Of a DNA stretch of 64,000 bases, positions 1 to 8,115 are shown piece after piece; the first letter of the stretch is position 1, and the number at the start of each line of letters is the position of its first letter. The stretch comes from Streptomyces sp. NBC_01353. Lineage in GTDB: Bacteria; Actinomycetota; Actinomycetes; Streptomycetales; Streptomycetaceae. The position numbers and the translations under genes are program-made. Under the pieces are notes generated by a model that searched no databases, had not been told where the DNA came from, and saw only the letters and a program-made list of their open reading frames with translations. Location: the NCBI RefSeq assembly GCF_036237275.1, contig NZ_CP108352.1, positions 186,001 to 250,000 on the forward strand, written 5' to 3'.

Positions 1-651
1 GCAGTCGCCGTCCGGTGCCAGGGTGACTGCTCCGGAGACCGATGCGAGTGCCGCCGCGACGCCCTGGCGCTTCAGCAGGTCGTTCTTCAGACGCAGGTCG
101 GTGGCCAGTTGCACGGCGACGCTCGTCCAGGCGGCGTCGAAGAAGGCGTCGGCGCACTGTTCGAGAGTGCGGCGCACCCGTGCCCGCACGGCGGCCGGAT
201 CTGCGAGCAGCCGTTCCGCGAAGGCCTCTTGCCGCGCGCCGCGGGCCTGGGCCAGGTCCAGGGCCCGCTCGCGCGCCGTCGCGTCGGTGAGCGGCGACGG
301 CGCAGCGAAGCGGACCCGGTTGCTGCCGCACGTGGTAACGAGCGCGGAACTCACATACGTTTCGTCGTCGATCCGGTCCACGTCGTCCAACTCCTCGGCG
401 AGGGTCGGCCGAGGCCGGGCGGGGACCAGGAATTCGGCTCGCGAGGAACGCCAGAGGAACTCCGCCTCCCGCAACCGCTCGGCCAGCTCCGGCCGCAGCC
501 CCGCCCAGACATCCCCGGCCCAGCCGGCGAGTCGCGGATGATGCCCGGGTTCGGCCAGCACGTGCAGCATCGCGGTCAGCTCAGCCAGCGGGGAGGCGGC
601 GAACCGCAATCGCTCGGACGGCAGGCCGCTGATGTCGATCCTCAACGTCAC
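1..651 (-). CDS. DUF5937 / ArsR-type transcriptional regulator (partial, 3' end outside window)
   Basis: The reverse strand is open from a GTG at 651 to the window edge, about 217 residues without a stop. The N-terminus (VTLRIDISGLPSERLRF, then LAELTAMLHVLAEPGHHP and later LDDVDRIDDETYVSS) matches the DUF5937 domain that precedes a winged-helix ArsR domain in Streptomyces regulators. The DNA-binding domain would lie beyond the edge. The start could also be the TTG two codons later, because the G-rich ribosome site almost touches the GTG. It is divergent from the MFS gene at 751 with a perfect inverted repeat between them, so it probably represses that exporter and itself. The family is recognised from memory. 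Confidence 0.8.
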   Translation of the reverse strand, partial: MTLRIDISGLPSERLRFAASPLAELTAMLHVLAEPGHHPRLAGWAGDVWAGLRPELAERLREAEFLWRSSRAEFLVPARPRPTLAEELDDVDRIDDETYVSSALVTTCGSNRVRFAAPSPLTDATARERALDLAQARGARQEAFAERLLADPAAVRARVRRTLEQCADAFFDAAWTSVAVQLATDLRLKNDLLKRQGVAAALASVSGAVTLAPDGDC

Positions 652-690
652 CCCCTCATCATCACCGACCGGACGGCCGGCGACGGCGTC

Positions 691-711
691 GGTTGACGAT
701 GTCCGTCAACC
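691..711. promoter_or_regulatory. inverted repeat, probable operator of the DUF5937 regulator
   Basis: GGTTGAC (691-697) and GTCAACC (705-711) form a perfect 7-bp inverted repeat with a 7-bp spacer. It lies in the 99-bp gap between the divergent regulator and MFS genes. Position and symmetry suggest a dimeric repressor site; binding by the neighbouring regulator is inferred. Confidence 0.6.
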
Positions 712-750
712 CACGAAGCCCGCCCGGCGGCCGAACGCACCGTTGACGCC

Positions 751-2025
751 ATGGCAACCACCACCAAGATCCGGCCCCGCGCCCTCGTCCGTGCCTCCGG
801 AGGCCTCCGCTATGCCGTCGCCCTGGCCGTGGACGCGCTCGGCACCGGCCTGCTGCGGCCCTTTCTGCTGCTCTACGGGGTGATGGTGTTGAGGCTGTCC
901 GCGCCGGCCACCGGCATCGCCATGACGGCCGGCGTCGTCGTGGGCCTGGTGTGCATGCCCGCGGTGGGCCGATGGCTGGACCGGGGCGCACGCAGCACGG
1001 TCGTGGCCGCGTCGATGCTGGTGCGGGTGCTGGGCGTGGCGCTGCTGCTGGCCACCCCGGCAGGGCACGTCTGGCTGTTCGCCACGGCGGCGCTCTTCCT
1101 CGGCATCGGCAACCAGGCATGGCCGGCCGCCCATGCAGCCCTCGTGGCCACGGTCGCCCACGGCCGCGAACGCGACGCCGCTCTCGCAGCAGGCCGCGCA
1201 CTGCGCAACGCCGGCATGGGCGCGGGCGCGCTCCTCGCCACCGCATGCCTGGCGGGCGGCACCACCGCATTGCAGGCGCTGGCAGCCGTCACCGGGCTCG
1301 CCTATCTCACTGCGGCAGCCTTGGCATGGTCGGTCCACCTGCGCGCGCATCCGGCCGCTACTCCGGCCAAGGACAGGGCCGACGGGCCCGCACCTCGGAT
1401 GCGCGCGCTGCTGGCCGCCAACGTGGTCTACGCCTTCTGCCTCAACGTCCCCGAAATCGCGCTCCCTCTGATCCTGGTGACACAGTTGCACGCATCCCCG
1501 GTGTGGTCGGCAGCCATCTTTGTGGCCAACACGGTGCTGGTGGTCACCCTGCAGGTTCCGGTCACCGTCCTGCTGTCCCGCTTCTCCCGGCGGACCGTGC
1601 TGGCTCTCGCCGGCGTGGTACTCACCGCGTCCTACCTCGGCTTCCTCGCCGCCACCTCACTGGGACACGGCTGGGGCGCCCCGGCCGTCGCCACGGTGTC
1701 CGTGGTCTGCACCCTCGGCGAGATCATCTATGCCGGCAGCGCCACCGCACTCATCACCGCCCTCGCCCCGGCCCATGTGCTGGGACGCACCCTCGCGCGC
1801 TTCCAGCTCTCCACGGGCTTCGGCCTCGCCGTCTCCCCGGCAGTCATCACCGCTCTCGCACCCCACGGCCCGGCCGCCCTCTGGGGCAGCCTCGCTGCTG
1901 CGACGCTCCTCTCCGCCTCCGCCGTCGCCACCGAGAAGGATCAAGGCGCGGCTCAGCGGTTGATGCCGCCGCGCGCGAGCAGGCTCGTGAGCTCCGCAAT
2001 GGCCTCCGGCGACGGTTTGAAGTAG
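751..2025 (+). CDS. MFS transporter with altered C-terminus
   Basis: 424 residues with about 12 hydrophobic segments. After TM2 there is an MFS loop motif ([10 protein letters not shown]). It is a probable proton-driven small-molecule exporter in the cytoplasmic membrane, partnered with the divergent DUF5937 regulator. No clear ribosome site precedes the ATG. The last 20-25 residues (after VATEKDQG) are antisense to the end of an integrase remnant at 1953-2425. The native stop was therefore probably lost when the integrase DNA arrived, and the present C-terminus is a read-through. The transmembrane core looks complete, so function may survive. Confidence 0.85.
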   Translation: MATTTKIRPRALVRASGGLRYAVALAVDALGTGLLRPFLLLYGVMVLRLSAPATGIAMTAGVVVGLVCMPAVGRWLDRGARSTVVAASMLVRVLGVALLLATPAGHVWLFATAALFLGIGNQAWPAAHAALVATVAHGRERDAALAAGRALRNAGMGAGALLATACLAGGTTALQALAAVTGLAYLTAAALAWSVHLRAHPAATPAKDRADGPAPRMRALLAANVVYAFCLNVPEIALPLILVTQLHASPVWSAAIFVANTVLVVTLQVPVTVLLSRFSRRTVLALAGVVLTASYLGFLAATSLGHGWGAPAVATVSVVCTLGEIIYAGSATALITALAPAHVLGRTLARFQLSTGFGLAVSPAVITALAPHGPAALWGSLAAATLLSASAVATEKDQGAAQRLMPPRASRLVSSAMASGDGLK

Positions 2026-2425
2026 CGGCGGACGTTCTCCGGCTTCTTGTGTCGGGACTTCGCCATCAGCGTCAACAGGGACGCGCCTTGCTCGCCGAGG
2101 TGGGTCAGCGAAGAGTGGCGGTGCTCGTGCAGATCCCAGCCCGTGCCCGGCCCCCGAAGGGCCGTGTGCTCATCCAGCAGAGCGCGTGCCTGGCCGTAGG
2201 AGAGCCGGGCCAGCCCGGTGTCCGGGCATACGTCGCGCGGGCTGACCACCTTGCCGGGCCCCGGGGCGGCGGTGGGTGACGAACACCGGGCCGCAGGTGC
2301 GGCCCTTGAACAGCCGTGGCAGCAGCCAGGCAGTACAGGCATCCCAGTACACGGTCTCCAGCACGTAGTCCCCACGCACCTGACCGCGGCGGCGAACTCC
2401 TCAGGAACCTCCCGCCGGTCCACCA
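1953..2425 (-). pseudogene. tyrosine recombinase (integrase) C-terminal remnant
   Basis: The reverse strand encodes the end of a phage-type integrase: [18 protein letters not shown], then [12 protein letters not shown] (HxxR box) and [16 protein letters not shown] carrying the late His and the catalytic Tyr. Upstream family sequence ([10 protein letters not shown], then [15 protein letters not shown]) lies in a different frame, so at least two frameshifts are present, near 2265 and 2385. The N-terminal half is missing. No tRNA or att core was found beside it. Integrases of this sort serve integrative elements; this copy cannot be functional. Confidence 0.8.
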
Positions 2426-2477
2426 CACCCGCTACAGCGACCTGCGGGAAGGAAAGTAGGGGAGGTCGAGATTACCG

Positions 2478-3299
2478 ATGAATCAGCTTCCAGAACACCA
2501 GACAGAAGCCATTTCACGCATCCGAAAATGCACAGCATTCCCTGCAAAATCACAGGTTCCCGGGGAAGGGCGGGGCACAGCGTGTCCGCAACCCGGCTCC
2601 GGGGAAACGATCACGGCAGCCACGAACGCGCTGGAGTGCTTCCCGGGCGGCCGGATCCTCGTTACCGTCCCGACTCCGGACCTGCTCGCGCAGACCACAC
2701 CAGGCATGGCGCCTGGTGGGTCACCGGGCCCCGATGGTCGCGGTGTGCTCGCTGGAGAACGACCCGGTCCTCAACTCACTAGGGGTGCGCACCACCACCA
2801 ACCCGATCCAGCTCGCTCTGTGGGCCGGGCACGGGCCGGTCGTCGTGTTCGCCACGTACGCTTCCCTGACGCCCAGTGGCTCTTCGAGCTCGGACTGTCC
2901 GAAGCCATCGACCGGGACATCCTCGTCGGCTTCGAGATCGACGTCCTCGAGATCCGCGACCCCTCCCCCGTCCTCGGGCTGTCGGAGGAAGCACTGCGGG
3001 GACGGCGCCTGGCGCTCCTGCAGATCGCGCTCCTGGAACGCGCCGCGGCGCACAACCTCCGCACAGTCATGACCTTCCACCAGAAGGTCGAGGAAGCGGC
3101 CGCGTTCGCGGACAAGCTTCCGCAGACCGCCGCAGAGCTGTACGTCACCGAGGCGTCCTACGAAGCCCTGGCGAAGGCAGAGGGCTTCCCGGCGTCGTCG
3201 ATCGACGCAAAGGTTCCATTCTTCCTTCAACGCGCTAAGGGCTCGCCAATCCGCCTTCGATGGAAGCCCTTCACGGATTTCTTCGGCAGGCATCAGTAG
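2478..3299 (+). pseudogene. DEAD/DEAH helicase (helicase-associated type) remnant
   Basis: The start resembles Streptomyces helicase-associated-domain proteins: LPEHQTEAISRIRKC, a decayed Walker A (PGSGETI where GSGKT is expected) and ALECFPGGRILVTVPT. The next piece (GHRAPMVAVCSLENDPVL, then VVVFATYASL) is in another frame from about 2716. The first frame then resumes with WLFELGLSEAIDRDILVGFE and continues into the later helicase region. The DEAD box and most of the first RecA-like domain are missing. Both a frameshift and an internal deletion are visible. Such helicase genes are common in Streptomyces accessory DNA and near telomeres. Confidence 0.7.
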
Positions 3300-3361
3300 T
3301 TCTGCTTCAGCGGGCCATTCGAGTACTACCCGGAGAGGAGGTAGAACACAGCATGTCGATT

Positions 3362-4890
3362 TCAGTCGGCCCGGGCTGGGGTCCATAGTTCGACCTCGTA
3401 CCCGCCCTGCGGGGTGCCCTTGCTGCCCTTGGCGTCATGGTGATGCTGGCGGGTATCACCTGGCCGGGGATGTATTTCGCCGTGACGGTGTAGTCCACGG
3501 GGTCCTCTGCTTTCACCAGGTCGCGCACCCGGTTCTCGCAGGTCCGCATGACGACCTGGTCATCTGCCGGAAGAGGGTCACGATGTTCGAGTGGGTGTTC
3601 CCGGCTCCGCCGAACTGGTCGCCTATAAGGTGCCCTGCGTCGTGGATGTTCGAGTTGTAGCCCCTCGCTTGGATCGACGCCGCTGAACCCTTGGACGCAG
3701 GCTCACACAGCACGGCGTGTCCGGAGGTTCCGCGCCCAGCGTTCACGGGCCCGTATACGGGTGCCTGCGGCGTGCAGCTGTCGGTCCGGCTGGGTGACGC
3801 GCTGGGTGTGCCGGTGTTGACGTGTTCGCGCTGGTACTCCTCACGCCGGCGGAGCAGTTCCTCGATCAGGGAGTCGACCGTCGCCTCGGTGAGGGCCCGG
3901 CCGACGACCTGGGCCAGGGCGGTGTAGACGTGGGTGCCGCGTTGGCTGCGGGCACGGTTGTACCAGCTGGCCCAGGCGGGAGAGGTGTTGTGCACGACAG
4001 TGAACCGGTGCCATTGACCGGAAGGGTGCCGCTGGTGGTGCAGCCGCCGACCGGGGCGCCGCTGCCGGTCATGGACACCGTGATCACGGCGTTGACGTTC
4101 TTCGGAGGCTTGACGTTGGTGCTGACGAAGGTGCTGCTGACCGTCATCGTGACCGTGCAGGCCCCTGGTCCGCAGCCGGTGAAGGCGGCCTTGCCTTGCG
4201 TGTTGAACTGGTAGGACAGGTCGACGGAGTCCTTCTTCAGCTGCCTGGTGTCGCGCACGAGGTCGTTGAAGAGGTCGTCGATGGCGCGGGAATCCATCTG
4301 GTCCAGATCGATCTGCCCGGGCGCTGTGGGCGCCGGGGCAGCCGGGTGTTGGCGCGCCTGGGAGCGGCTGGCCCGTTCCGACTGCGCAGCTGTCGGGGAG
4401 GGCAGGTCTGTGGGCCGCTTCGGGACCGAGCCGGGGATTGACGGCATGCCCGGTATCGCTCCCCCGCCGGTCCCCTTGGGCGGTGATCCGGAGTACCTGG
4501 TGCGGCGCGGTGCTGGTGACGTCGACGTCGCTGGTCGGCGTGGACGCCTTCCATGCGCGTTTCCCCGCGATGGTCACTGTGGTGTCCCGGGCGGGCCGGG
4601 AAGGCCGTTCTGCCAGCGCACGTAGGTCTTGCCGCCGGCGGTGAGCACGCTCGTCGGTGCCCCCGCGAGTGTGATCGTGCCGGTGGCTGCGCCGTAGCGG
4701 GTCGAGCGCATCTGCGTCGTCATCCCTGCCGTGCTCATGCTGTAGCCGACGGCGGGCGACTTACTCAGCGCGGACGCCGCTTCCAGGAAGGCCTCCTTGG
4801 CCCGTCGCCGTTGGATTCGTCGCTGCCGCCCGACGTACAGGCCGACAACAACTAGCCCATCACAACACTGCACGCGATCCCGGTAGTGCC
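3362..4890 (-). pseudogene. secreted DNA/RNA non-specific endonuclease (toxin-like), multiply frameshifted
   Basis: Joining three reverse frames gives one protein. It has a single N-terminal membrane segment (LVVVGLYVGRQRRIQRRR), a surface region (YGAATGTITLAGAPTS, then VTSTAPHQVLRITAQG), a Pro/Ser linker, a helical stretch (REEYQREHVNTGTPSAS) and a C-terminal nuclease domain with DAGHLIGDQFGGAGNT and an end reading GYEVELWTPARAD. The His in that motif is the expected catalytic residue of the endonuclease family used by polymorphic toxins. Frame changes lie near 4475, 3990, 3560 and 3440. I infer an inactivated membrane-anchored or exported nuclease. Its exact start is not definable. Confidence 0.6.
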
Positions 4891-4991
4891 TAACACGTTG
4901 CTCTTTGTCTGACGCACGAGTCCTGTCCCCCGTCCTTCTGGGCCGTTGACGGCCCGTGAGCTGCCCGATGTCGGCCACGCCTCGGTGACCC

Positions 4992-5020
4992 ATCCAAAGC
5001 TTTGGATAGCACGACTATCC
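4992..5020. promoter_or_regulatory. two overlapping palindromes
   Basis: A perfect 16-bp palindrome (ATCCAAAGCTTTGGAT, 4992-5007) overlaps a second inverted repeat, GGATAG-CACGA-CTATCC (5004-5020). The stretch is visibly AT-richer than its surroundings and lies upstream of the decayed nuclease gene. About 430 bp around it (4890-5325) hold no credible gene. It could be a promoter/operator or a recombination site. Confidence 0.5.
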
Positions 5021-5325
5021 TTAACTCACAAGACACCGTCAACCAACCCCATTCACACTGCGCCATGCGAATCACGGTGCCCGAGCCCACGCCATAGACG
5101 TGGGACACCCCCCTCCCCAGCGACTCCACGCACTACGGGGCGTACGACGAATACGGTGAACTGTGATCAACGAGCCCCCAACACGGCAACGGAATGGCTG
5201 GCGTTAGTCGCACCCTGGGCCTGCTGCCGACAGTGGGAGCGCAACCACATCGCATCCGTCCCACTGCCGACAGGCAGACGATGGAAGAACCCTCTTGAAC
5301 CTCCGGCAAAGGCCCCCGGCGCCGC

Positions 5326-5616
5326 TCAGCTCGCCCTGGGCATCGCAGTGTCCCGGGCGGATTCCAGCACGCTGCGCCAGGAGGCGACATCGGGTCTGCG
5401 GCGCAGCAGGGCGCGACGCTCGCGTTCGGTCATGCCGCCCCACACGCCGAACTCGATCCGGTTGTCGAGGGCCTCGGCCAGGCACTCCATACGTACCGGG
5501 CAGCCCGCACATACCGACTTGGCGCGGTTCTGCCGCGCGGCCTCGGCGAACAGTTCCTCCGGGTCCGCGGACCGGCACGCTGCTTCCTCGCGCCACTGGA
5601 CCTCCACGCTGGTCAC
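5326..5616 (-). CDS. WhiB family transcriptional regulator (WblA/WhiB4-like)
   Basis: 96 residues from a GTG with a strong G-rich ribosome site 5-6 bases upstream. It carries the four-cysteine WhiB cluster: AACR, then VCAGCPVRMEC (Cys-x2-Cys-x5-Cys), followed by the GVWGGMTERERRALLRRRP turn and basic tail. WhiB proteins bind a 4Fe-4S cluster and act with the primary sigma factor. The stretch ALDNRIEFGVWGGMTERERR resembles S. coelicolor WblA (a regulator of development and antibiotic output) more than other Wbl proteins, judging from memory. Its presence among decayed mobile DNA suggests an accessory paralogue. Confidence 0.88.
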   Translation of the reverse strand: MTSVEVQWREEAACRSADPEELFAEAARQNRAKSVCAGCPVRMECLAEALDNRIEFGVWGGMTERERRALLRRRPDVASWRSVLESARDTAMPRAS

Positions 5617-5965
5617 GTCGTCCCCTCCCCCATCGACATCAGCAGCGAGCCTATGCGGCCCGTGGTCACGGACGGCCCGTGGATTCACCGCGTGACGCAG
5701 GGCATGGCCTGATTCAGGCTCCGTGTTGCATGACGGGGCACTCTTCGGCCTACGGGGGTACCCATGCCGGGTGCTGTCCGCAGTCGCCCAGCGGTCAAGC
5801 TCCGCCTAGGACACGGCGGTGCAGGCGCGATACCGCGCTCTTCAGTGCTGGGATGTCGTCTGGGCCACCTCTCGCAAGGGTGGCCCCTGTAGGAACACAA
5901 CTTCATGGCGGCTGCGGCAAGTAGCGTCCGGCAGCAACGCACCAGGCGAAGGAGATTGAGCTGCC

Positions 5966-6340
5966 ATGGCCGAGAACATTCAGTTCGTGTATGCGGAGCG
6001 TTTCGCCAAGGACCTCGAGAAGAACCGGTCGGAGCACCGGTTGAGCCTCAGAGCACCACCCGGGAGCCTTCTGAACGGACGAGGCGGTCGCTCCGCAGCC
6101 GAGGCAGGCAGCCGGCAAGCCCGCCCGGAGAACCGCGTCGAAGAAGACCGTCGCCAAGAAGACTGCCGCGAAGAAGGGCACAACGAAGAAGGCCACCGCG
6201 GTCGAGACACCCGCCACGAAGAAGACCGCGGAGCCCCCACTGCGCGAACTCATCGAGGGCGCCCGTTCCGGCCGCAACGACGGACGAGGAGAACACAAGG
6301 GTCCCCGCGAGCGACTAGGACTTGTCCGGCATGACTGCTC
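5966..6340 (+). pseudogene. Lys/Ala-rich DNA-binding-type regulatory protein, broken
   Basis: It starts MAENIQFVYAERFAKDLEKNRSE, typical of Streptomyces proteins with a coiled N-terminus, a KKTA-rich basic linker and a C-terminal winged helix. After about residue 23 the frame is lost. A different frame carries SKKTVAKKTAAKKGTTKKA and TAEPPLRELIEGARSG, the linker and the start of the winged helix. The coding sequence then meets the left end of the IS5 element near 6317. A deletion or frameshift plus an IS insertion have removed most of the gene. Confidence 0.6.
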
Positions 6341-6358
6341 CGCGCCGGACCCGTTGAT

Positions 6359-7286
6359 GTGGGCATAGGGCGGGGTGATCTGACGGATGCCGAATGGGAA
6401 CGGCGGCGGCCGTTCCTGCCGGTCAGCATCGGGCGTTGTGGAAGGTGGCGGGACCATCGGCAGGTGATCGACGGGATTCTGCACCGGGTGCGAACCGGTG
6501 TTCAGTGGCGTGACCTGCCCGAGCGGTTCGGCCCGTGGAAGACCGTCTGTGAACGCCACCGGCTGTGGTCGGCGGACGGGACGTGGGAGCGTCTGCTCCA
6601 GCAGGTTCAGGCAGCGGCGGACGATATCGACTGGGACATCTCGGTCGACTCCACCATCGTCCGCGCTCATCAGCATGCGGCCGGCGCCCGCACCGGCCCT
6701 CCGCCGGCACCTCCTTCAAGGAGGGTCGAGCAGGCAGAACACCAGGGCGAAACGCCGTGGCAGAGCCTGGTCGCCCGCCTGGTGGAGGTGGTGCTGGAGG
6801 TGAGGGCCTGGGCCGTTCGCGTGGCGGGTTCACCAGCAAGCTCCACCTGAGCGCAGACGGCCGTAGCCGTCCGCTGTCCCTGATCGTCACTCCAGGTCAG
6901 CGGGCGGACTGACCCAGTTCGTTGCCGTGCTGGAGAAGATCCGAGTTCCGCGGATCGGCCCGGGCAGACCGCGCAGGAATCCCGACAGCCTGGCGGCCGA
7001 CAAGGCGTACAGCAACGGAACCGTCCGCAAGTACCTGCGTCGCCGGGGCATCCGGCACACCATCCCGGAGAAGACCGACAGCCAGGCCGCCCGCCTGCGC
7101 AAAGGATCACGCGGGGGACGGCCCTGCGGCATCGACGAGAATCGCTACAAGAAACGCAACACCGTCGAACGGGCGATCAACCGCCTCAAGCAGTCCCGAG
7201 CCGTCGCCACGCGCTACGACAAGCGCGGCTACGTCTTCCTCGGCACCGCCACCGCGGCGTCCGTTGCGATCGGGCTCCGAACGTGA
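6359..7286 (+). pseudogene. IS5 family transposase, frameshifted
   Basis: The N-terminal part (GDLTDAEWERRRPFLP, then WRDLPERFGPWKTVCERH and the first catalytic Asp in DISVDSTIVRAHQH) runs to about 6720. GGFTSKLHLSADGRSRPLS follows in a second frame ending at the stop at 6910-6912. The third part (from 6927) has SLAADKAYSNGTVRKYLRRR with the second Asp and KKRNTVERAINRLKQ with the Glu. All DDE residues are present, but two frame changes (about 6720 and 6910) prevent one product. A shorter copy of the same type lies at 41009-41400. Confidence 0.85.
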
Positions 7287-7290
7287 ACTC

Positions 7291-7725
7291 CTACGTGACC
7301 CAACAGTAGACATTCTGGCCCTGGCGTCGGGCGCTGCTGACGAGAGCAGCTACATCACTCAGGATCACTTCGGCGATCTCCGCGTCGATGACCTCGCCGT
7401 CCTCCGTCCGCTGCAAGGACCATGCGACAGCGACATCCTTCAACTCGGACCGCTCGGCCTCGGCGAGCGCTGCAGACAGACGAGGCGAGATCTCAAAGAC
7501 GACGCACCCGTCATCGTGCTGGCCGGCGACGAGACGAGGCTCGTCAGCTTCGACGAGGACGTCGAAGCTGACGTCGGCAAACAGGCACTCCCACTCGATC
7601 ACAGCCTCTTCGGGATCGAAGTTGCCGAAGGAGAGCGACTCGAATGCGCGTCGCGGCCCGGTCTGAAGAACCAGAGCTGCTGACGCGTCATCCGGAGCCG
7701 CGAAGAACTCGACGATGATGCTCAC
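7291..7725 (-). CDS. hypothetical protein, possible IS passenger
   Basis: 144 residues from a GTG (VSIIVEFFAAPDDASAAL). It is acidic, with no signal peptide, membrane segment or recognised motif. It has alternating strands and an acidic helix (SPRLSAALAEAERSELKD), and ends QNVYCWVT. Its stop lies five bases beyond the broken transposase, on the opposite strand, and its start is inside a matching IS end at 7762. No function can be assigned. Good codon bias and an unbroken frame suggest a real gene. Confidence 0.6.
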   Translation of the reverse strand: MSIIVEFFAAPDDASAALVLQTGPRRAFESLSFGNFDPEEAVIEWECLFADVSFDVLVEADEPRLVAGQHDDGCVVFEISPRLSAALAEAERSELKDVAVAWSLQRTEDGEVIDAEIAEVILSDVAALVSSARRQGQNVYCWVT

Positions 7726-7789
7726 CCAGGCATCATGCCGGACCGCCCAAGACCATGATCGGCCGGACAACTCCTCGTACTGCAACGGA

Positions 7790-7983
7790 GCTTTCCCTGA
7801 TGGTTTGGCAGGTTCGGGTGGTGTGTGGCCGCGTCGTTGATGGTGGCTGATGCGGGCTTGGTGCTGTCGTTGACGGCGCCAGTTGGACCAGTGCACGTGA
7901 TCGATCGAGGCTGGTCGGCGGTGAGTGAGTCGGTGAATCAGGCGTCGCAGTTCGGGAAGGCTCAACGGGACGAGGCCGGCCCG
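7790..7983 (-). pseudogene. IS701-type transposase C-terminal remnant
   Basis: The reverse strand reads LVPLSLPELRRLIHRLTHRRP, then WSNWRRQRQHQARISHHQRRG. That is the basic W-RR-HQ-R tail typical of IS701-type Streptomyces transposases. Only this tail (about 60 residues) is left, and it has no stop of its own: the frame runs on into the neighbouring gene. Confidence 0.6.
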
Positions 7984-8037
7984 ATCGGCGTCGTTGGTTC
8001 GTACATCCCCGCAAAGGCGGGACAGGAACGCAGACGA

Positions 8038-8094
8038 TCTTACAGAAGGGCCCCAACCCTGCCGAGGCGTGCGGGTTGGGGCCCTTCTGTAAGA
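8038..8094 (-). terminator. strong stem-loop terminator
   Basis: A perfect 22-bp inverted repeat (8038-8059 with 8073-8094) and 13-nt loop lies 22 bp past the stop of the surface-protein gene at 8116. The stem is about 60% GC. It should act as an intrinsic terminator and is symmetrical enough to work both ways. Confidence 0.85.
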
Positions 8095-8115
8095 GGCGTG
8101 TACTGCCTGTTCAAG

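Larger units (their letters stand above)
6317..7775. mobile_element. IS5-family unit bounded by matching ends
   Basis: The left end AGGACTTGTCCGGC (6317-6330) matches, inverted, GCCGGACAACTCCT (7762-7775) at 13 of 14 positions. Between them lie a broken IS5 transposase (6359-7286) and a complete reverse-strand gene (7291-7725). The left end is preceded by CT (CTAGGA), as in the related left ends at 40904 and 40957. Either the element carries a passenger gene or two element remnants flank it. No clear target duplication is seen. Confidence 0.5.
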
